A stretch of DNA of 64,000 nt from JAFGAV01 sp041479055 (GTDB taxonomy: Bacteria; Acidobacteriota; Aminicenantia; Aminicenantales; JAFGAV01), in the NCBI GenBank assembly GCA_963702835.1, contig OY969762.1:2356001-2420000 (forward strand), given 5' to 3'. Positions 1-8,635 of this stretch are shown here, in pieces (position 1 is the stretch's first letter; the number at the start of each line of letters is the position of its first letter). A program made the position numbers and the translations under genes. Under the pieces are notes generated by a model. That model was not told where the DNA came from, did not search any database, and saw nothing but the letters and a program-made list of their open reading frames with translations.

Positions 1-43
1 ATGTTTGACAAGATCCCCTCCCCTGTGATAGAAAAACTAATTT

Positions 44-199
44 GTGAGAAAAGACCTGCGCGAGACAATCTTGTGTCCCGCCTGCGGATGTCCGGATGTA
101 CGCCGGACCTTCCGCATCAAAACGTTCCACATCGACGATTGCGCTTTATGCAACTTGCTACGTGAACTCGGGCTTGATGCTCGTCCTGGCCCGACATAG
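44..199 (+). CDS. Orphan zinc-ribbon fragment, 51 aa
   Basis: A GTG-started frame encodes a short protein with a C-P-A-C pair followed about 20 residues later by a C-A-L-C pair, the four-cysteine layout of a zinc ribbon. Similar ribbons (CPxCG then CxxC) sit at the N-terminus of SAM-dependent methyltransferases that modify sugars, which would suit the neighbouring membrane glycosyltransferase-like gene. Here the frame stops right after the second pair, so either only a remnant survives or it is a tiny zinc protein. No Shine-Dalgarno is evident and the upstream context is limited by the window edge. This is a weak call based only on cysteine spacing. Confidence 0.3.
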   Translation: MRKDLRETILCPACGCPDVRRTFRIKTFHIDDCALCNLLRELGLDARPGPT

Positions 200-223
200 C
201 CACGATTGAGATCCGTCTTCACC

Positions 224-2017
224 ATGAACAACTTGCGCCAACCGCTGAGCCGAACGGTTCGCTTCCTGACTCGCCATCCGCTGGCCCCCCTGGCCGTCCT
301 GACCGCCTTCCTCCTCATCTTCCAGGTTCATCTGGTCAGTCGAGCCAAGATCCTTTACTCCGTCCTGGAAGGCTTTTTCATCGTTCTCCTGGCCGTCTCT
401 ATCCTGGCCTTTGTGCGCGCTGCGCGCGAACGGCCCCTCCTGTGGGCCGCCCTGGTCCTCTTTCTTCTCATCCGGGTTCCCTTCTACCTTCATTCCGACG
501 GGGCGATCCTGACTTCGGACAATGCCCATGAAGCCCTCCAGGCCGTTGAGATGAAAAGCGCCCATCAGGCTCCTTTCTTCCTCTTAGGCATGTCCAATCA
601 CATGGGGACCGTGAAGTATATGTGGGTCGCTTTCCTGTGGGACCTGACAGGCAACGTCTATCTCATCTATCTCCTGGCCCAGGCCGCCGTCTTCATGGCC
701 CTGCTGACCGCTCTCACGGCCCTCCTCGGCCCGGCTGGTCGCCCGGGATTCCTCCGCGTCTTCCTGCTGCTTATCCAGTTCGCTTTCGTTGAGGTCGTCT
801 TCGATTATTCCCTCTCCTTGCGGGGGGCGCCCTACCTGGAGATGCTCCTCTTCTTTGTCATCGGCGCCGCCCTGTTCGATTTTACTTTCGAACGACGTTG
901 GCGGCTGTTCATCGGTTCCTATTTTGTCTTTTTTTCGATTTATATCCATCCCCTGGCGGCAGTGCTGGCCGGGAGCTTCGCCGCTTGCACCGCGCTTTAT
1001 GCTCTCGCCCGCCGCCGGTTTTGGCGAAACGCTGGGTGGATGGCCGCCGGCCTCGCCGCCGGCCTCTATCACTGGTTCTTCTATCTGGCCTTCCTGCCCA
1101 AACCTGTGGCTAGAGGTAGCTGGGAAAGCATCGGGCTCTTGAACATGGCCAGAATTCCGGCGGGATATGTCCGGCTATTCCTGAGCAGCCTGGCCGAGAC
1201 GTTCCACGGCGTCTTCGGCTCCGAATTCTCGTATCTTTCGCCGGTCTATCAGAAAGCCGGAGCGGCGGCGGCCTGCGGCCTTCTGAACTCGGCGGTGATG
1301 TGGATTTCCTTGGCGGTCCTGGCCGCAGCCGCGGTCCTGTCGCTGGCGACCGTCATCCGCCTCGTGCGCCGGCGCGAAGCCGCCGGGCCGGGCAATTGGC
1401 TGAAGTCGTTCTGGCTCATCCTGCTAGGGGCCTTCCTGGCGAAAGTCTTCTTGTTTGTGCCGCCCCATACCGAGCCCCGCCATAACTTCGATCTCGTTCT
1501 GCTGGTCATTTTGAGCTACTTCTTCATCGCCGACGTGGTGATTCGCCGCTGGCGCATCCGCCGGGGCGTCCTCGCCGCCGTCCTTCTCATCTTCGCGCTT
1601 CTTACCGTCCCCCATTATGATGCCTTCCTGAGGAACGTTCTTGACAAGGAATCTTCCTACCGCTCCCTGCTCGCCGCTCTGCATCGATACCGGGTCCATT
1701 ACGTGACAACGGACTTTACCCTCGCCTATCCGATCTATTTTCTTTCCGGGCGGAAGATCATCGCTACGGATTCGCTGGGGCCCTTTACCGTGGCGAACTT
1801 CTATCCCGGGCTGCGAGCCCTCGTCGACCGCCAGCCCCTGGAGGGCAAGACCTATATTTTTTACGCGAATACATATCCCCTGGGTCCACAGGACAAATTC
1901 TTTGCCGGGCTGAGCAAGGCCCGGATCCTGAAGCATCTCCAGGAAGCCGGCCGGCCGTATCATCTCCTAAAGTTGAAGGATTATGTGCTCATCATTCCGC
2001 GGCGCCAGCCGCCCTAG
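224..2017 (+). CDS. Multi-pass membrane protein, GT-C glycosyltransferase-like
   Basis: A 597-residue protein with about ten hydrophobic membrane segments and a short basic N-terminus. After the second to third segment it has an acidic, histidine-containing loop (around residues 90-115, with SDNAHE) where GT-C enzymes of the dolichyl-phosphate-mannose/ArnT type keep catalytic acidic residues. The last ~90 residues form a soluble tail. The probable role is transfer of a sugar from a polyprenyl-phosphate donor at the periplasmic face; acceptor and donor cannot be deduced. The ATG at 224 is preferred over an in-frame TTG at 206; neither has a clear ribosome-binding site. The stop codon abuts a hairpin repeat. 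Family membership is inferred from topology and the loop. Confidence 0.6.
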   Translation: MNNLRQPLSRTVRFLTRHPLAPLAVLTAFLLIFQVHLVSRAKILYSVLEGFFIVLLAVSILAFVRAARERPLLWAALVLFLLIRVPFYLHSDGAILTSDNAHEALQAVEMKSAHQAPFFLLGMSNHMGTVKYMWVAFLWDLTGNVYLIYLLAQAAVFMALLTALTALLGPAGRPGFLRVFLLLIQFAFVEVVFDYSLSLRGAPYLEMLLFFVIGAALFDFTFERRWRLFIGSYFVFFSIYIHPLAAVLAGSFAACTALYALARRRFWRNAGWMAAGLAAGLYHWFFYLAFLPKPVARGSWESIGLLNMARIPAGYVRLFLSSLAETFHGVFGSEFSYLSPVYQKAGAAAACGLLNSAVMWISLAVLAAAAVLSLATVIRLVRRREAAGPGNWLKSFWLILLGAFLAKVFLFVPPHTEPRHNFDLVLLVILSYFFIADVVIRRWRIRRGVLAAVLLIFALLTVPHYDAFLRNVLDKESSYRSLLAALHRYRVHYVTTDFTLAYPIYFLSGRKIIATDSLGPFTVANFYPGLRALVDRQPLEGKTYIFYANTYPLGPQDKFFAGLSKARILKHLQEAGRPYHLLKLKDYVLIIPRRQPP

Positions 2018-2180
2018 TGCACCTGCTCATAAGTCCCTTGTCAAAATGTACAGAAGACGGTGCACTTATTGGGGGTTAGTCAAACTTCCCCCTGGGCGCG
2101 TCGTTTTGCGCCGCTGACCCCCTAAAGGGGGCCACACCCCCCGCCAAACTTTCCCTGAGGTTACGCGTCGAAGTGCACAA
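2016..2180 (-). repeat. Hairpin repeat family A, copy 1
   Basis: It starts within the stop codon of the preceding gene with an 8-bp inverted repeat (AGTGCACC/GGTGCACT, 2016-2066). A GC-rich core follows containing GACCCCCT-AA-AGGGGGCC. Read on the minus strand, the core aligns over about 90 bp with the plus-strand core at 39300-39390 (shared blocks include GGGGGTCAGCGG and GTTTG, CTTGACT-like segments). No coding potential is seen. It fills most of the 260-bp gap before the next gene. Confidence 0.7.
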
Positions 2181-2239
2181 CAATTTCCGGGAGTTCCCCG
2201 CCCGAAAAAATGGAGGAAGTCCGGCTGTTATTATTAATG

Positions 2240-2268
2240 TTGAAATAAGTTATGTTTTTTATTAAATT
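2240..2268 (+). promoter_or_regulatory. Promoter for the 2277 gene, leaderless type
   Basis: TTGAAA (2240-2245), 17-bp spacer, TAAATT (2263-2268). The ATG follows after 8 nt, so transcription would begin at or next to the start codon, and no Shine-Dalgarno lies in between. Confidence 0.6.
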
Positions 2269-2276
2269 GTTATTGA

Positions 2277-2822
2277 ATGGAGTCAAAAGCAAAAATGAAT
2301 TCAGGGGGGCGGCCGCCGAAATTTCGTGAGCCGCGGCATCCGGTCACCATGACCCTGCCGGAGCGCATTCTGAATCAGCTGGCCGAGATAGATCCGGACC
2401 GGACTTGCGCCGTGGTCAAGGTCACCGAGGCTGTGGCCGGGACCGGCAAGGGACGTTTCAAGCCGGTGGAGCTTGTGGAGATGGCTCCCGGCAAGTCCCT
2501 GATTGTCGTCGGCCCCAGCAAAGCTTTGAGACAAATACCCTGGCTCAAACTTATCGAAATCGCGCGGGCCCGTTATCTGTTAACAATTCCCTCCGGCACG
2601 CCGATCGAAGCGCTGGAAGTAGCCTTGCGCGACATAGTCCGTAATCCGGAGTTGCAGAAAAACGAGCACGAAAACACCGTCCTGCATGAACTGTTGAACT
2701 TAATCGGCCACCAGCGGCGGACTCAGCATTTGTCCAAAGCGGAAATCCTTATTATCGATACTGGCCGAGCGGCCCACCTTTCCGCCAGCGCGGTCACCAG
2801 TCCGGCCAAAAGTCATCGATAA
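2277..2822 (+). CDS. Hypothetical protein with ribbon-helix-helix-like N-terminus
   Basis: 181 residues. Residues ~10-40 contain a GRPPKF stretch followed by a strand-like VTMTLPERIL segment, which resembles the N-terminus of ribbon-helix-helix DNA-binding proteins (GRPxK then a V-x-hydrophobic-LP strand). The rest is a mixed alpha/beta domain that I do not recognise. The chosen ATG is supported by a -10 box 8 nt upstream; a second in-frame ATG at 2292 is possible. It stands alone between a repeat and a convergent secreted-protein gene. A DNA-binding regulatory role is inferred from the first 40 residues only. Confidence 0.5.
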   Translation: MESKAKMNSGGRPPKFREPRHPVTMTLPERILNQLAEIDPDRTCAVVKVTEAVAGTGKGRFKPVELVEMAPGKSLIVVGPSKALRQIPWLKLIEIARARYLLTIPSGTPIEALEVALRDIVRNPELQKNEHENTVLHELLNLIGHQRRTQHLSKAEILIIDTGRAAHLSASAVTSPAKSHR

Positions 2823-2835
2823 GGGCGTTCGAAAC

Positions 2836-4263
2836 TTAGAAGAACGCTGCCAGCTCGCTTTCCGCTCCCCCCAGGTTGACCGTGGAGATGGCGAAGTTGC
2901 GTTTCTTGGTCGCCTCGCTGAACTCGAACGATTGACTGAACGTCGTCTTGCCCACGGCCGTCAGAAGCTGGAAGTTTCCGTTGTTTTCCTTGACGTAGAT
3001 CTTATACCCGCTCAAGTATTGTTCAGTGTTTGACGGGTTGGCGCTCCAGCTCAAGTTGTAGACGACCTGGGGCGATTTTCCCGCATTGGTCAAGGTCACC
3101 CCGGCCGCCAGGTTGACGGGAGGAAAGAAATACTTAGGCGAAATGGGCTCGATGGAATTGATATACACGTTCGAGCCGCTTTCTCCGAACCAGCCGGACC
3201 AAGACACTGCCACGTTGCCGAAAGTATCCGCGCTGATGCCTCCGGACTTGGTATAAGCCCCATACATCGTCTGAAATTTCCACGTTCCGCCCACATTGTT
3301 CATGTAGAGAATTCCTTCGCCATAATCGCCCCCGCCCTCCTGAATGGCGATGTGACAATTGTTATTGATGTCGGAGGCGGTGCGGGGCCCATGCTGGGTC
3401 CAGGCCCCGGTCAGGGACTGAATCGGATTGCCGACCCTGTCAAGGCGGACGACCGCCACGGCGGTCTGTTCGTCCTCGGTGGTGTCTCCCCAGGCCACCC
3501 AAGGGATGCCGTCCGGCCCGACGGCGATGAAGGGGAGCTCTTGGCTGAGGCCGGAGCCATTGACTATTTGCTGACCCGACCAGTTCGTGGCAGACGTGCG
3601 CGTCCGATAATGGACCTTGTACTCGCAGACGGAGGGGTTGGAACAGTCGCGTTCCATCCACACGGCCCAGACCGTTCCGTCGTTGGCCAGGGCGATGTTG
3701 CCTTTCATGCACCGCGTGCCCGGATTGGAAAGGACGAATTCGCCTCCCCAGACTCCGTTGATTTTTGATTTGGCCATGCAGCGCCCATCACCCGAATCCC
3801 AGAAAAAGGCGTGGATATTTCCATTGGGCTCGACCACCACGGAAGGTTCGTCCTGGCCCCAATTGCTCACTCTTTCGATGGGAAGCCAATCGTGGAGGGC
3901 GGGGTCGAAGACCCTTAAGAAAATTGAACCATCATACGGTTCCGCCCAGATGACGGCGACAACCCCCCTGGTGCTGGTTGTGATCCACGGCTGCTGGGCG
4001 TAGTTATCGAAGCCCGCGGTCAGCAGCCGGGGCGTTGAGGCCGTTTGTCCGTTATAGGATACATAGTATAGAGGGTTGCGCGTGTCAGGGGCCAGTATTT
4101 CGACAAAGGCGACATGGGCGATGCCGTCCGGGCCCAGGGCGACCTGCGACCAGCGGACTTTCCCCCCGACGTGGGCCACTGTGACTTGATGGTTCATGAC
4201 CTCGGCCAGAGCGGCCGTGGTCAGGTAAACGAGAAGCAGGCTGAGCGGAAACAGTCTCTTCAT
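2836..4263 (-). CDS. Secreted beta-propeller-like protein with C-terminal FN3-like domain
   Basis: 475 residues starting with a signal peptide (MKRLFPLSLLLVYLTTAALA). The body has repeated blocks of the form 'G-x-I/V-H-A/V-x-W' (for example DGIAHVAFVE, NGNIHAFFWD, DGTVWAVWME, DGIPWVAWGD), typical of sialidase/BNR-like propeller blades. The last ~100 residues (YKIYVKENNG then ISTVNLGGAES) look like a fibronectin type III fold. No catalytic motif was recognised. A good Shine-Dalgarno (AAGGAG) precedes the ATG. It is divergent from a related propeller-SGNH gene and shares an inverted upstream element with it, so the two are probably co-expressed exported proteins acting on extracellular or periplasmic carbohydrate. 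Confidence 0.7.
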   Translation of the reverse strand: MKRLFPLSLLLVYLTTAALAEVMNHQVTVAHVGGKVRWSQVALGPDGIAHVAFVEILAPDTRNPLYYVSYNGQTASTPRLLTAGFDNYAQQPWITTSTRGVVAVIWAEPYDGSIFLRVFDPALHDWLPIERVSNWGQDEPSVVVEPNGNIHAFFWDSGDGRCMAKSKINGVWGGEFVLSNPGTRCMKGNIALANDGTVWAVWMERDCSNPSVCEYKVHYRTRTSATNWSGQQIVNGSGLSQELPFIAVGPDGIPWVAWGDTTEDEQTAVAVVRLDRVGNPIQSLTGAWTQHGPRTASDINNNCHIAIQEGGGDYGEGILYMNNVGGTWKFQTMYGAYTKSGGISADTFGNVAVSWSGWFGESGSNVYINSIEPISPKYFFPPVNLAAGVTLTNAGKSPQVVYNLSWSANPSNTEQYLSGYKIYVKENNGNFQLLTAVGKTTFSQSFEFSEATKKRNFAISTVNLGGAESELAAFF

Positions 4264-4335
4264 TGTTTTCTCCTTAGAAATAGACGCATTTTATCATTTC
4301 GCCGTTCCGTGAAACTCAAATGGCTCTTGAGTATC

Positions 4336-4535
4336 AACATAGAAACTCATAGTGACAAAAAATAATAACATAGATAATTGAGAACGCAAGATAAATTTTA
4401 AGATTTTTTAAAATACTTATCCGGCCAGGCGCCAGTCAGGCGAAGGCAAATTGGATCAATGAAGAAATTGAAAAAATCAGCTTGCCTTGCCTATATATTA
4501 TGTTATAATTTATTTTCATTATGTGTTTCTATGTT
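4336..4535. promoter_or_regulatory. Divergent promoter region with long inverted repeat
   Basis: AACATAGAAAC (4336-4346) and GTTTCTATGTT (4525-4535) are perfect inverted copies. The similarity continues inward for about 37 bp on each side (AT-rich TGACAAAAAATAATAACAT versus its counterpart). The two copies face the two divergent secreted-protein genes in the same relative orientation. The right copy contains TATAAT (4504-4509) with TTGCCT 16 bp upstream (4482-4487). I interpret this as two copies of one promoter/operator serving both genes; about 110 nt of leader precede the right-hand gene. Confidence 0.55.
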
Positions 4536-4624
4536 AAAACTGCATGGTCACGACAATTTCGATAATTTGGCTTGAAAACCGTGGAACCTTGTATTATAGT
4601 GCGTTTCTAAAATTTTTTACGGAA

Positions 4625-6715
4625 ATGAAAAAATCCACCGGGACAGGAATTTTAGCTCTACTCATTCTCAGCCTGCCTGTCTGCTTGGCGGGAGCAGGCT
4701 GGCGGCCGAGTCCTCTTTTCCTGTCCAAGCCTGAATTCAACGAGCGGGGCCAGCTGGTGGCCATCACCCAGCCGGAGGAGGGCCGCTTCTTTCTTCAAAT
4801 CCTTGACCCGTCCACGAGCAAGCACGAAACCCGTCCTTTATCGCTCGGCCTGGCCGCCGGCCTGCCCGTAATCAAGAAAGACGTTCAAGGCCGCTTGTGG
4901 GCCGTCTGGATCGAAATGGAAGGGCCCCAGCCGAAACTCGGCCTGGTCCGCCTCGGTGAAAACCTGAGCGCCTCTTCCTTGTTGGATTCTCCGGCCCAGC
5001 CCTCCCTTCCCTGGGATTGTTGTTTCGACAGCAGCGGCCGCTTGTGGCTGGCCTGGGTCGAGGAAAATCATTCCCGGCAGGATATCCTTGTCCGCGACCT
5101 GGCCTCGGGCCAGACCTGGACAATCACTTCGGGCATGAAGGAGGCGAATTGTCCGCGCCTGCTGTGGGATGCTCAGGGCTCCCTATGGGTTTTCTGGACG
5201 GCCGTCAGGTCGAAACAAGAGCAGATCTTTTCCAGCCGTTTCAACGGGACAGCCTGGTCCCCGGAGGCCCTGCTGTCCGGCGAGCCAGAACACCCCAGCA
5301 TCACCCCCCGGGCCGCGGCCGACCCCTTCGGAAACGTCTGGCTGGTCTGGTCCGGCTATGACGGACAAGATTACGAAATCCTGGCCAGAATGTGGAACGG
5401 CCGGGAATGGTCGCCAGCCTTGACTGTCACCGAGAATTCCGGAGCCAATGACGTTTTCCCCGGCCTGGAGCTGGCCTTCGGGGTGCTTCCCGTCATTACC
5501 TGGGTCCGCTATACGGGCCAGGACCGTCTGGCCATGATCCGTTGCGGAAAGCCGGGGGAGTGGTACGACGAATCCGAACTGGGTTCCTTGGCCGGAGGAC
5601 AGCCGTTCGTTCCCCTGGCTGTCAAGGACGATATGGTCGGCTTGGCCAAGCCGGACGGCACCTCCCTCCAGGGGGAATGGTTTTATCTTCCCTATCTGAG
5701 CCGGACGGCAGCGGGAAAAAACCTTCCTTTTTCGCGGCCGTTCATCCCCCGCCAAAGAGAAATTCTTCTCCACTCCGGGCCGGTCTACAATCCGGCCCTT
5801 GACGAAAGCAAGTACATCGGATTCGGCGACAGCATCACCTACGGCGTCTGCGACGAGGATCGGATAGATGACCCGGGGGACTACATCCCGGACAAGGCTT
5901 ACCCTCCCCGGCTGGAAGCCCTGCTCACTCAAAACTTCGGCCCCCACCAAGTGGCCAACGCCGGCGTTCCAGGGGAGAGCACCATCCAGGGGCTGGCCCG
6001 AATAGATGCCCTGATGGCCAAGCACCTGGCCCGCTACATCCTGATCCTGGAGGGCACCAACGACATCATCTGGAATGACTATTCCCTGGAGACGACGTCC
6101 TTCAACCTCCAGGAGATGATCCGCAAGAGCCTTGACTATGGGCTGCTCCCCGCCCTGGCCACCTGCATTCCCCGCTACGGCGTGCCCCTTAACCGGCCCA
6201 GGCTAAACGGCCTCAACATCCGGATCCGTTCCCTGGCCCCTGAATGCTCCATCCCCCTGGAAGACCTTTATCAGGATTTTGCCGACTACCCTGAAGAAGA
6301 CGGAGGCGTGACCTCCCTTTACTGCTGGGGCGAAGACCGGACCCACCCCAACGAAAAAGGCTATCAATTCATGGCCGAAAAATGGTTCGACAGAATAAAA
6401 CGCTTTCCCTTCCCCCCCGCCGACGCCCAGGTCCGCCGGGCCGCCGATGACATCCTCTTCTTTCGCAAAGAGGGCAATCTCATCGAATGGAGGACCAACC
6501 CCAAGATCAGCGATCCCACCCAAATACAGGAATACCGAATCTATCGGAAAAAGAACGCCGAAGAGCCCTCGGCTTTCCGGCTCTTGGCCGCCGTCAGCGG
6601 AAAGAGCTTCTGCTTTGACTCCGATATCAATCTGGCTGAAACATACACCTATGTGGTCTCGACCGTTATGTCCGACGGAATCGAAGGTCCCACGACTTAT
6701 CCCTTAATCCGCTAA
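4625..6715 (+). CDS. Secreted SGNH/GDSL hydrolase with N-terminal propeller and C-terminal FN3
   Basis: 696 residues from the ATG at 4625; an upstream in-frame ATG at 4544 would bury the signal peptide MKKSTGTGILALLILSLPVC. The first ~390 residues form WAVWIE/WLVWSG-type propeller blades. An SGNH hydrolase domain follows with all expected blocks: GDSITYG (catalytic Ser), NAGVPGES (Gly), EGTNDI (Asn) and DRTHPNEKG (Asp/His). The tail (YRIYRKKN...YVVSTV) is FN3-like and matches the tail of the divergent neighbour. SGNH enzymes remove acetyl or other acyl groups, so a secreted carbohydrate esterase is plausible; the substrate is unknown. An AMIN-domain gene starts 6 bp downstream. Confidence 0.85.
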   Translation: MKKSTGTGILALLILSLPVCLAGAGWRPSPLFLSKPEFNERGQLVAITQPEEGRFFLQILDPSTSKHETRPLSLGLAAGLPVIKKDVQGRLWAVWIEMEGPQPKLGLVRLGENLSASSLLDSPAQPSLPWDCCFDSSGRLWLAWVEENHSRQDILVRDLASGQTWTITSGMKEANCPRLLWDAQGSLWVFWTAVRSKQEQIFSSRFNGTAWSPEALLSGEPEHPSITPRAAADPFGNVWLVWSGYDGQDYEILARMWNGREWSPALTVTENSGANDVFPGLELAFGVLPVITWVRYTGQDRLAMIRCGKPGEWYDESELGSLAGGQPFVPLAVKDDMVGLAKPDGTSLQGEWFYLPYLSRTAAGKNLPFSRPFIPRQREILLHSGPVYNPALDESKYIGFGDSITYGVCDEDRIDDPGDYIPDKAYPPRLEALLTQNFGPHQVANAGVPGESTIQGLARIDALMAKHLARYILILEGTNDIIWNDYSLETTSFNLQEMIRKSLDYGLLPALATCIPRYGVPLNRPRLNGLNIRIRSLAPECSIPLEDLYQDFADYPEEDGGVTSLYCWGEDRTHPNEKGYQFMAEKWFDRIKRFPFPPADAQVRRAADDILFFRKEGNLIEWRTNPKISDPTQIQEYRIYRKKNAEEPSAFRLLAAVSGKSFCFDSDINLAETYTYVVSTVMSDGIEGPTTYPLIR

Positions 6716-7660
6716 ATCATTATGGAGGTACTCTTGAAACTTGCAACTCGACATTTCCAAGGCTTCTGTCTCTGGCTGGCTGTAGCTATTTTGCTGGCAG
6801 GAGCCGTGGGAGCCCAGGTGCCGCCTCAGGCCGCCGCCCCGGCCCAGGCCCCCGTCTCCGTCATCAAGGAAATCACCTACCAAAAGGTTGAAATCGCCGA
6901 CCAGCTCCTGGTCCTGATCAAAGTCGACGGTCCCTTCTCCATCGACATCACCGAGCTGGTGGGATCCAAAAGACTGATCATCGATTTCAACTCCGTATCG
7001 ACGGTCGAGGCCCAGCCTATTTATCAGGTCAACGATATGGGTCTCCTGAACATCCGCACCGGCCAGTATCAGCCGACCGTGGCCCGGGTCGTGTTTGACC
7101 TGGCCGACAACATTCCCGCTCACAGCATCTCGTCCGGGAAAGACGGAGTGAAAGTCGTGTTCGGGAAGGATCTTTCGCCCACCCCTTAATCCGATAAATC
7201 AATATGGAGGTCATTGTGAAACTGACAAAGCAACATTTCCGAGGCATATGTTTCTGGCTGATGCTGAGCGCCGTCCTGGCCAGCGCCGTTCAAGCTCAGC
7301 AACCGCCTCAGCCCGCCGCCCCGGCCCAGGCGTCTGTCTCCGTCCTCAAGGACATCACCTATCAGAAGGTTGAAATCGTCGGGCAGCTGCAATTCATCAT
7401 CAAAGTCGAGGGCCCCTTCCTCATTGAAACCTTTGAGCTCATGGCGCCCAGAAGGCTGGTCATCGACTTCAGCCCCGTATCCAAAATCGAAGCCCAGCCC
7501 CTCTACCAGGTCAACGACATGGGTGTTTTGAACGTCCGCACCGGCCAATTCCAGTCGAGCGTAGCCCGGGTGGTCTTCGATATGGATGTCCGAGTCCCTT
7601 CTCACAGCATCACCACCCTGCCCGACGGGGTCAACGTGACTTTCTGGCAGGAGGCCATCC
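6701..7660 (+). repeat. Tandem duplication of an AMIN gene and its leader
   Basis: The 482-bp unit starting at CCCTTAATCC (6701) recurs at 7183. The copied segment begins inside the end of the SGNH gene, includes the intergenic leader with GGAGG, and covers the whole signal peptide and AMIN domain. Protein similarity is high across ~140 residues (ITYQKVEI, QPIYQVNDMG versus QPLYQVNDMG, SVARVVFD). The second copy continues into an extra barrel-like domain. Confidence 0.8.
6734..7189 (+). CDS. Secreted single AMIN-domain protein
   Basis: 151 residues. The TTG at 6734 is chosen because the ATG at 6722 overlaps the GGAGG Shine-Dalgarno (6723-6727) that sits 6 nt before the TTG; the duplicated neighbour shows the same arrangement with GTG. 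A signal peptide is followed by a PQAAAPAQAP linker and one AMIN domain (KEITYQKVEI, LIIDF, YQVNDMG, ARVVFDL). AMIN domains are known from PilQ secretins and AmiC amidases, where they localise the protein to peptidoglycan or the division site. With no other domain, this is likely a periplasmic binding or scaffold protein. It is probably co-transcribed with the SGNH gene. Confidence 0.75.
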   Translation: MKLATRHFQGFCLWLAVAILLAGAVGAQVPPQAAAPAQAPVSVIKEITYQKVEIADQLLVLIKVDGPFSIDITELVGSKRLIIDFNSVSTVEAQPIYQVNDMGLLNIRTGQYQPTVARVVFDLADNIPAHSISSGKDGVKVVFGKDLSPTP

Positions 7661-8460
7661 CGCAGCCGGAAGTGACCCCTGAAGTCACGCCGACCCTGAA
7701 ACCCGAACAGCCCCAGATCCCGGCGGTAAAGCGTCCTTCCTTTTTTCTGAGGGCCGGCCCGGGTTTGACCTTCTTCCTCAAGCCGACCTTCACCGCCTCG
7801 ACGGAATACCAGCTCTACGGCGAAACCGCCACCATCACCGAAACCTTCGACCAGCAACTCCGGCCTGTCTTCGACTTTTGGATGGGCAAAACCCTGAGCT
7901 CCAAATGGAGCGCCGGCTTGGGCGCCAGCCTGCAGCTGCTGGGCATTCTGCCCAGCCTGGAAGCCAGCCTGCCCCACCCCTTTATCTATAATCAATACCG
8001 CACCGTCACTTACAAAGCCGGGGAGTCGTCCTCCAACATGTATGTCGTGTCCGAGGCGGGCACAGAACCACGGCTGGTAACCGGGCTGTCTTCCAGCATG
8101 TGGACCATCTATGCCTTCGGCCTGTATTCATTCGTCCAGACGGACGAGCTCGACATCTCGGCCGGCCCGGTCGTGGGTTTCTCTTTCGGAACTCTGTTCA
8201 GCATGGCGGACTTGCAGATCAGCGAAACCCCTCCCTATGCCAGCGAAAACGTGAGCGTCGATTCGGTCACTTTCTTGGAGAATAAGTTCTTCAAAATTGA
8301 TCCCGGCTTGCTCATCTCCGGCTCTTACGCCCTCACCCCCAACCTATCCGTATATCTCGCCCTCCGGCTCCATTATGCGGACGTCATGGTGGAAGAGCTG
8401 GCCAGACGCTCCAGCCTGTTCCGGTTGAACGTGCTGGCGGGAGTTCAGTACGGTTTCTGA
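7216..8460 (+). CDS. AMIN-domain protein with C-terminal beta-barrel-like domain
   Basis: 414 residues from a GTG preceded by GGAGG; the ATG at 7204 overlaps that Shine-Dalgarno. A signal peptide and AMIN domain (to residue ~140) nearly repeat the upstream gene. A short Pro/Glu linker (around residues 150-175) leads to about 230 residues of alternating amphipathic strands ending in LNVLAGVQYGF, with a terminal aromatic residue as in outer-membrane barrels. It may anchor the AMIN domain to the outer membrane facing the peptidoglycan. A strong terminator follows, so it is the last gene of the SGNH-AMIN-AMIN unit. The barrel assignment is inferred from strand pattern and terminal Phe. Confidence 0.7.
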   Translation: MKLTKQHFRGICFWLMLSAVLASAVQAQQPPQPAAPAQASVSVLKDITYQKVEIVGQLQFIIKVEGPFLIETFELMAPRRLVIDFSPVSKIEAQPLYQVNDMGVLNVRTGQFQSSVARVVFDMDVRVPSHSITTLPDGVNVTFWQEAIPQPEVTPEVTPTLKPEQPQIPAVKRPSFFLRAGPGLTFFLKPTFTASTEYQLYGETATITETFDQQLRPVFDFWMGKTLSSKWSAGLGASLQLLGILPSLEASLPHPFIYNQYRTVTYKAGESSSNMYVVSEAGTEPRLVTGLSSSMWTIYAFGLYSFVQTDELDISAGPVVGFSFGTLFSMADLQISETPPYASENVSVDSVTFLENKFFKIDPGLLISGSYALTPNLSVYLALRLHYADVMVEELARRSSLFRLNVLAGVQYGF

Positions 8461-8484
8461 GGATTATAGCGGAGATTCTTGATC

Positions 8485-8530
8485 GCTGCCGCAGGCCGGC
8501 CCGGTCCGGCCCGCGGCAGCTTTTTTTATT
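8485..8530 (+). terminator. Intrinsic terminator after the AMIN genes
   Basis: GCTGCCGC-a-GGCCGG, a short loop, then CCGGCC-c-GCGGCAGC form a 14-bp stem with one mismatch, followed directly by seven T residues. Confidence 0.9.
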
Positions 8531-8635
8531 ATCAAGCCTCATCCTTGGCCTCCACCCCTGGAAAAAACGGGGGGACTCCCGCTGTTCTTTTCCTGCTGCC
8601 CGGAGTGTGCTATCCTGCCAGGGTAGAGGAAGATC

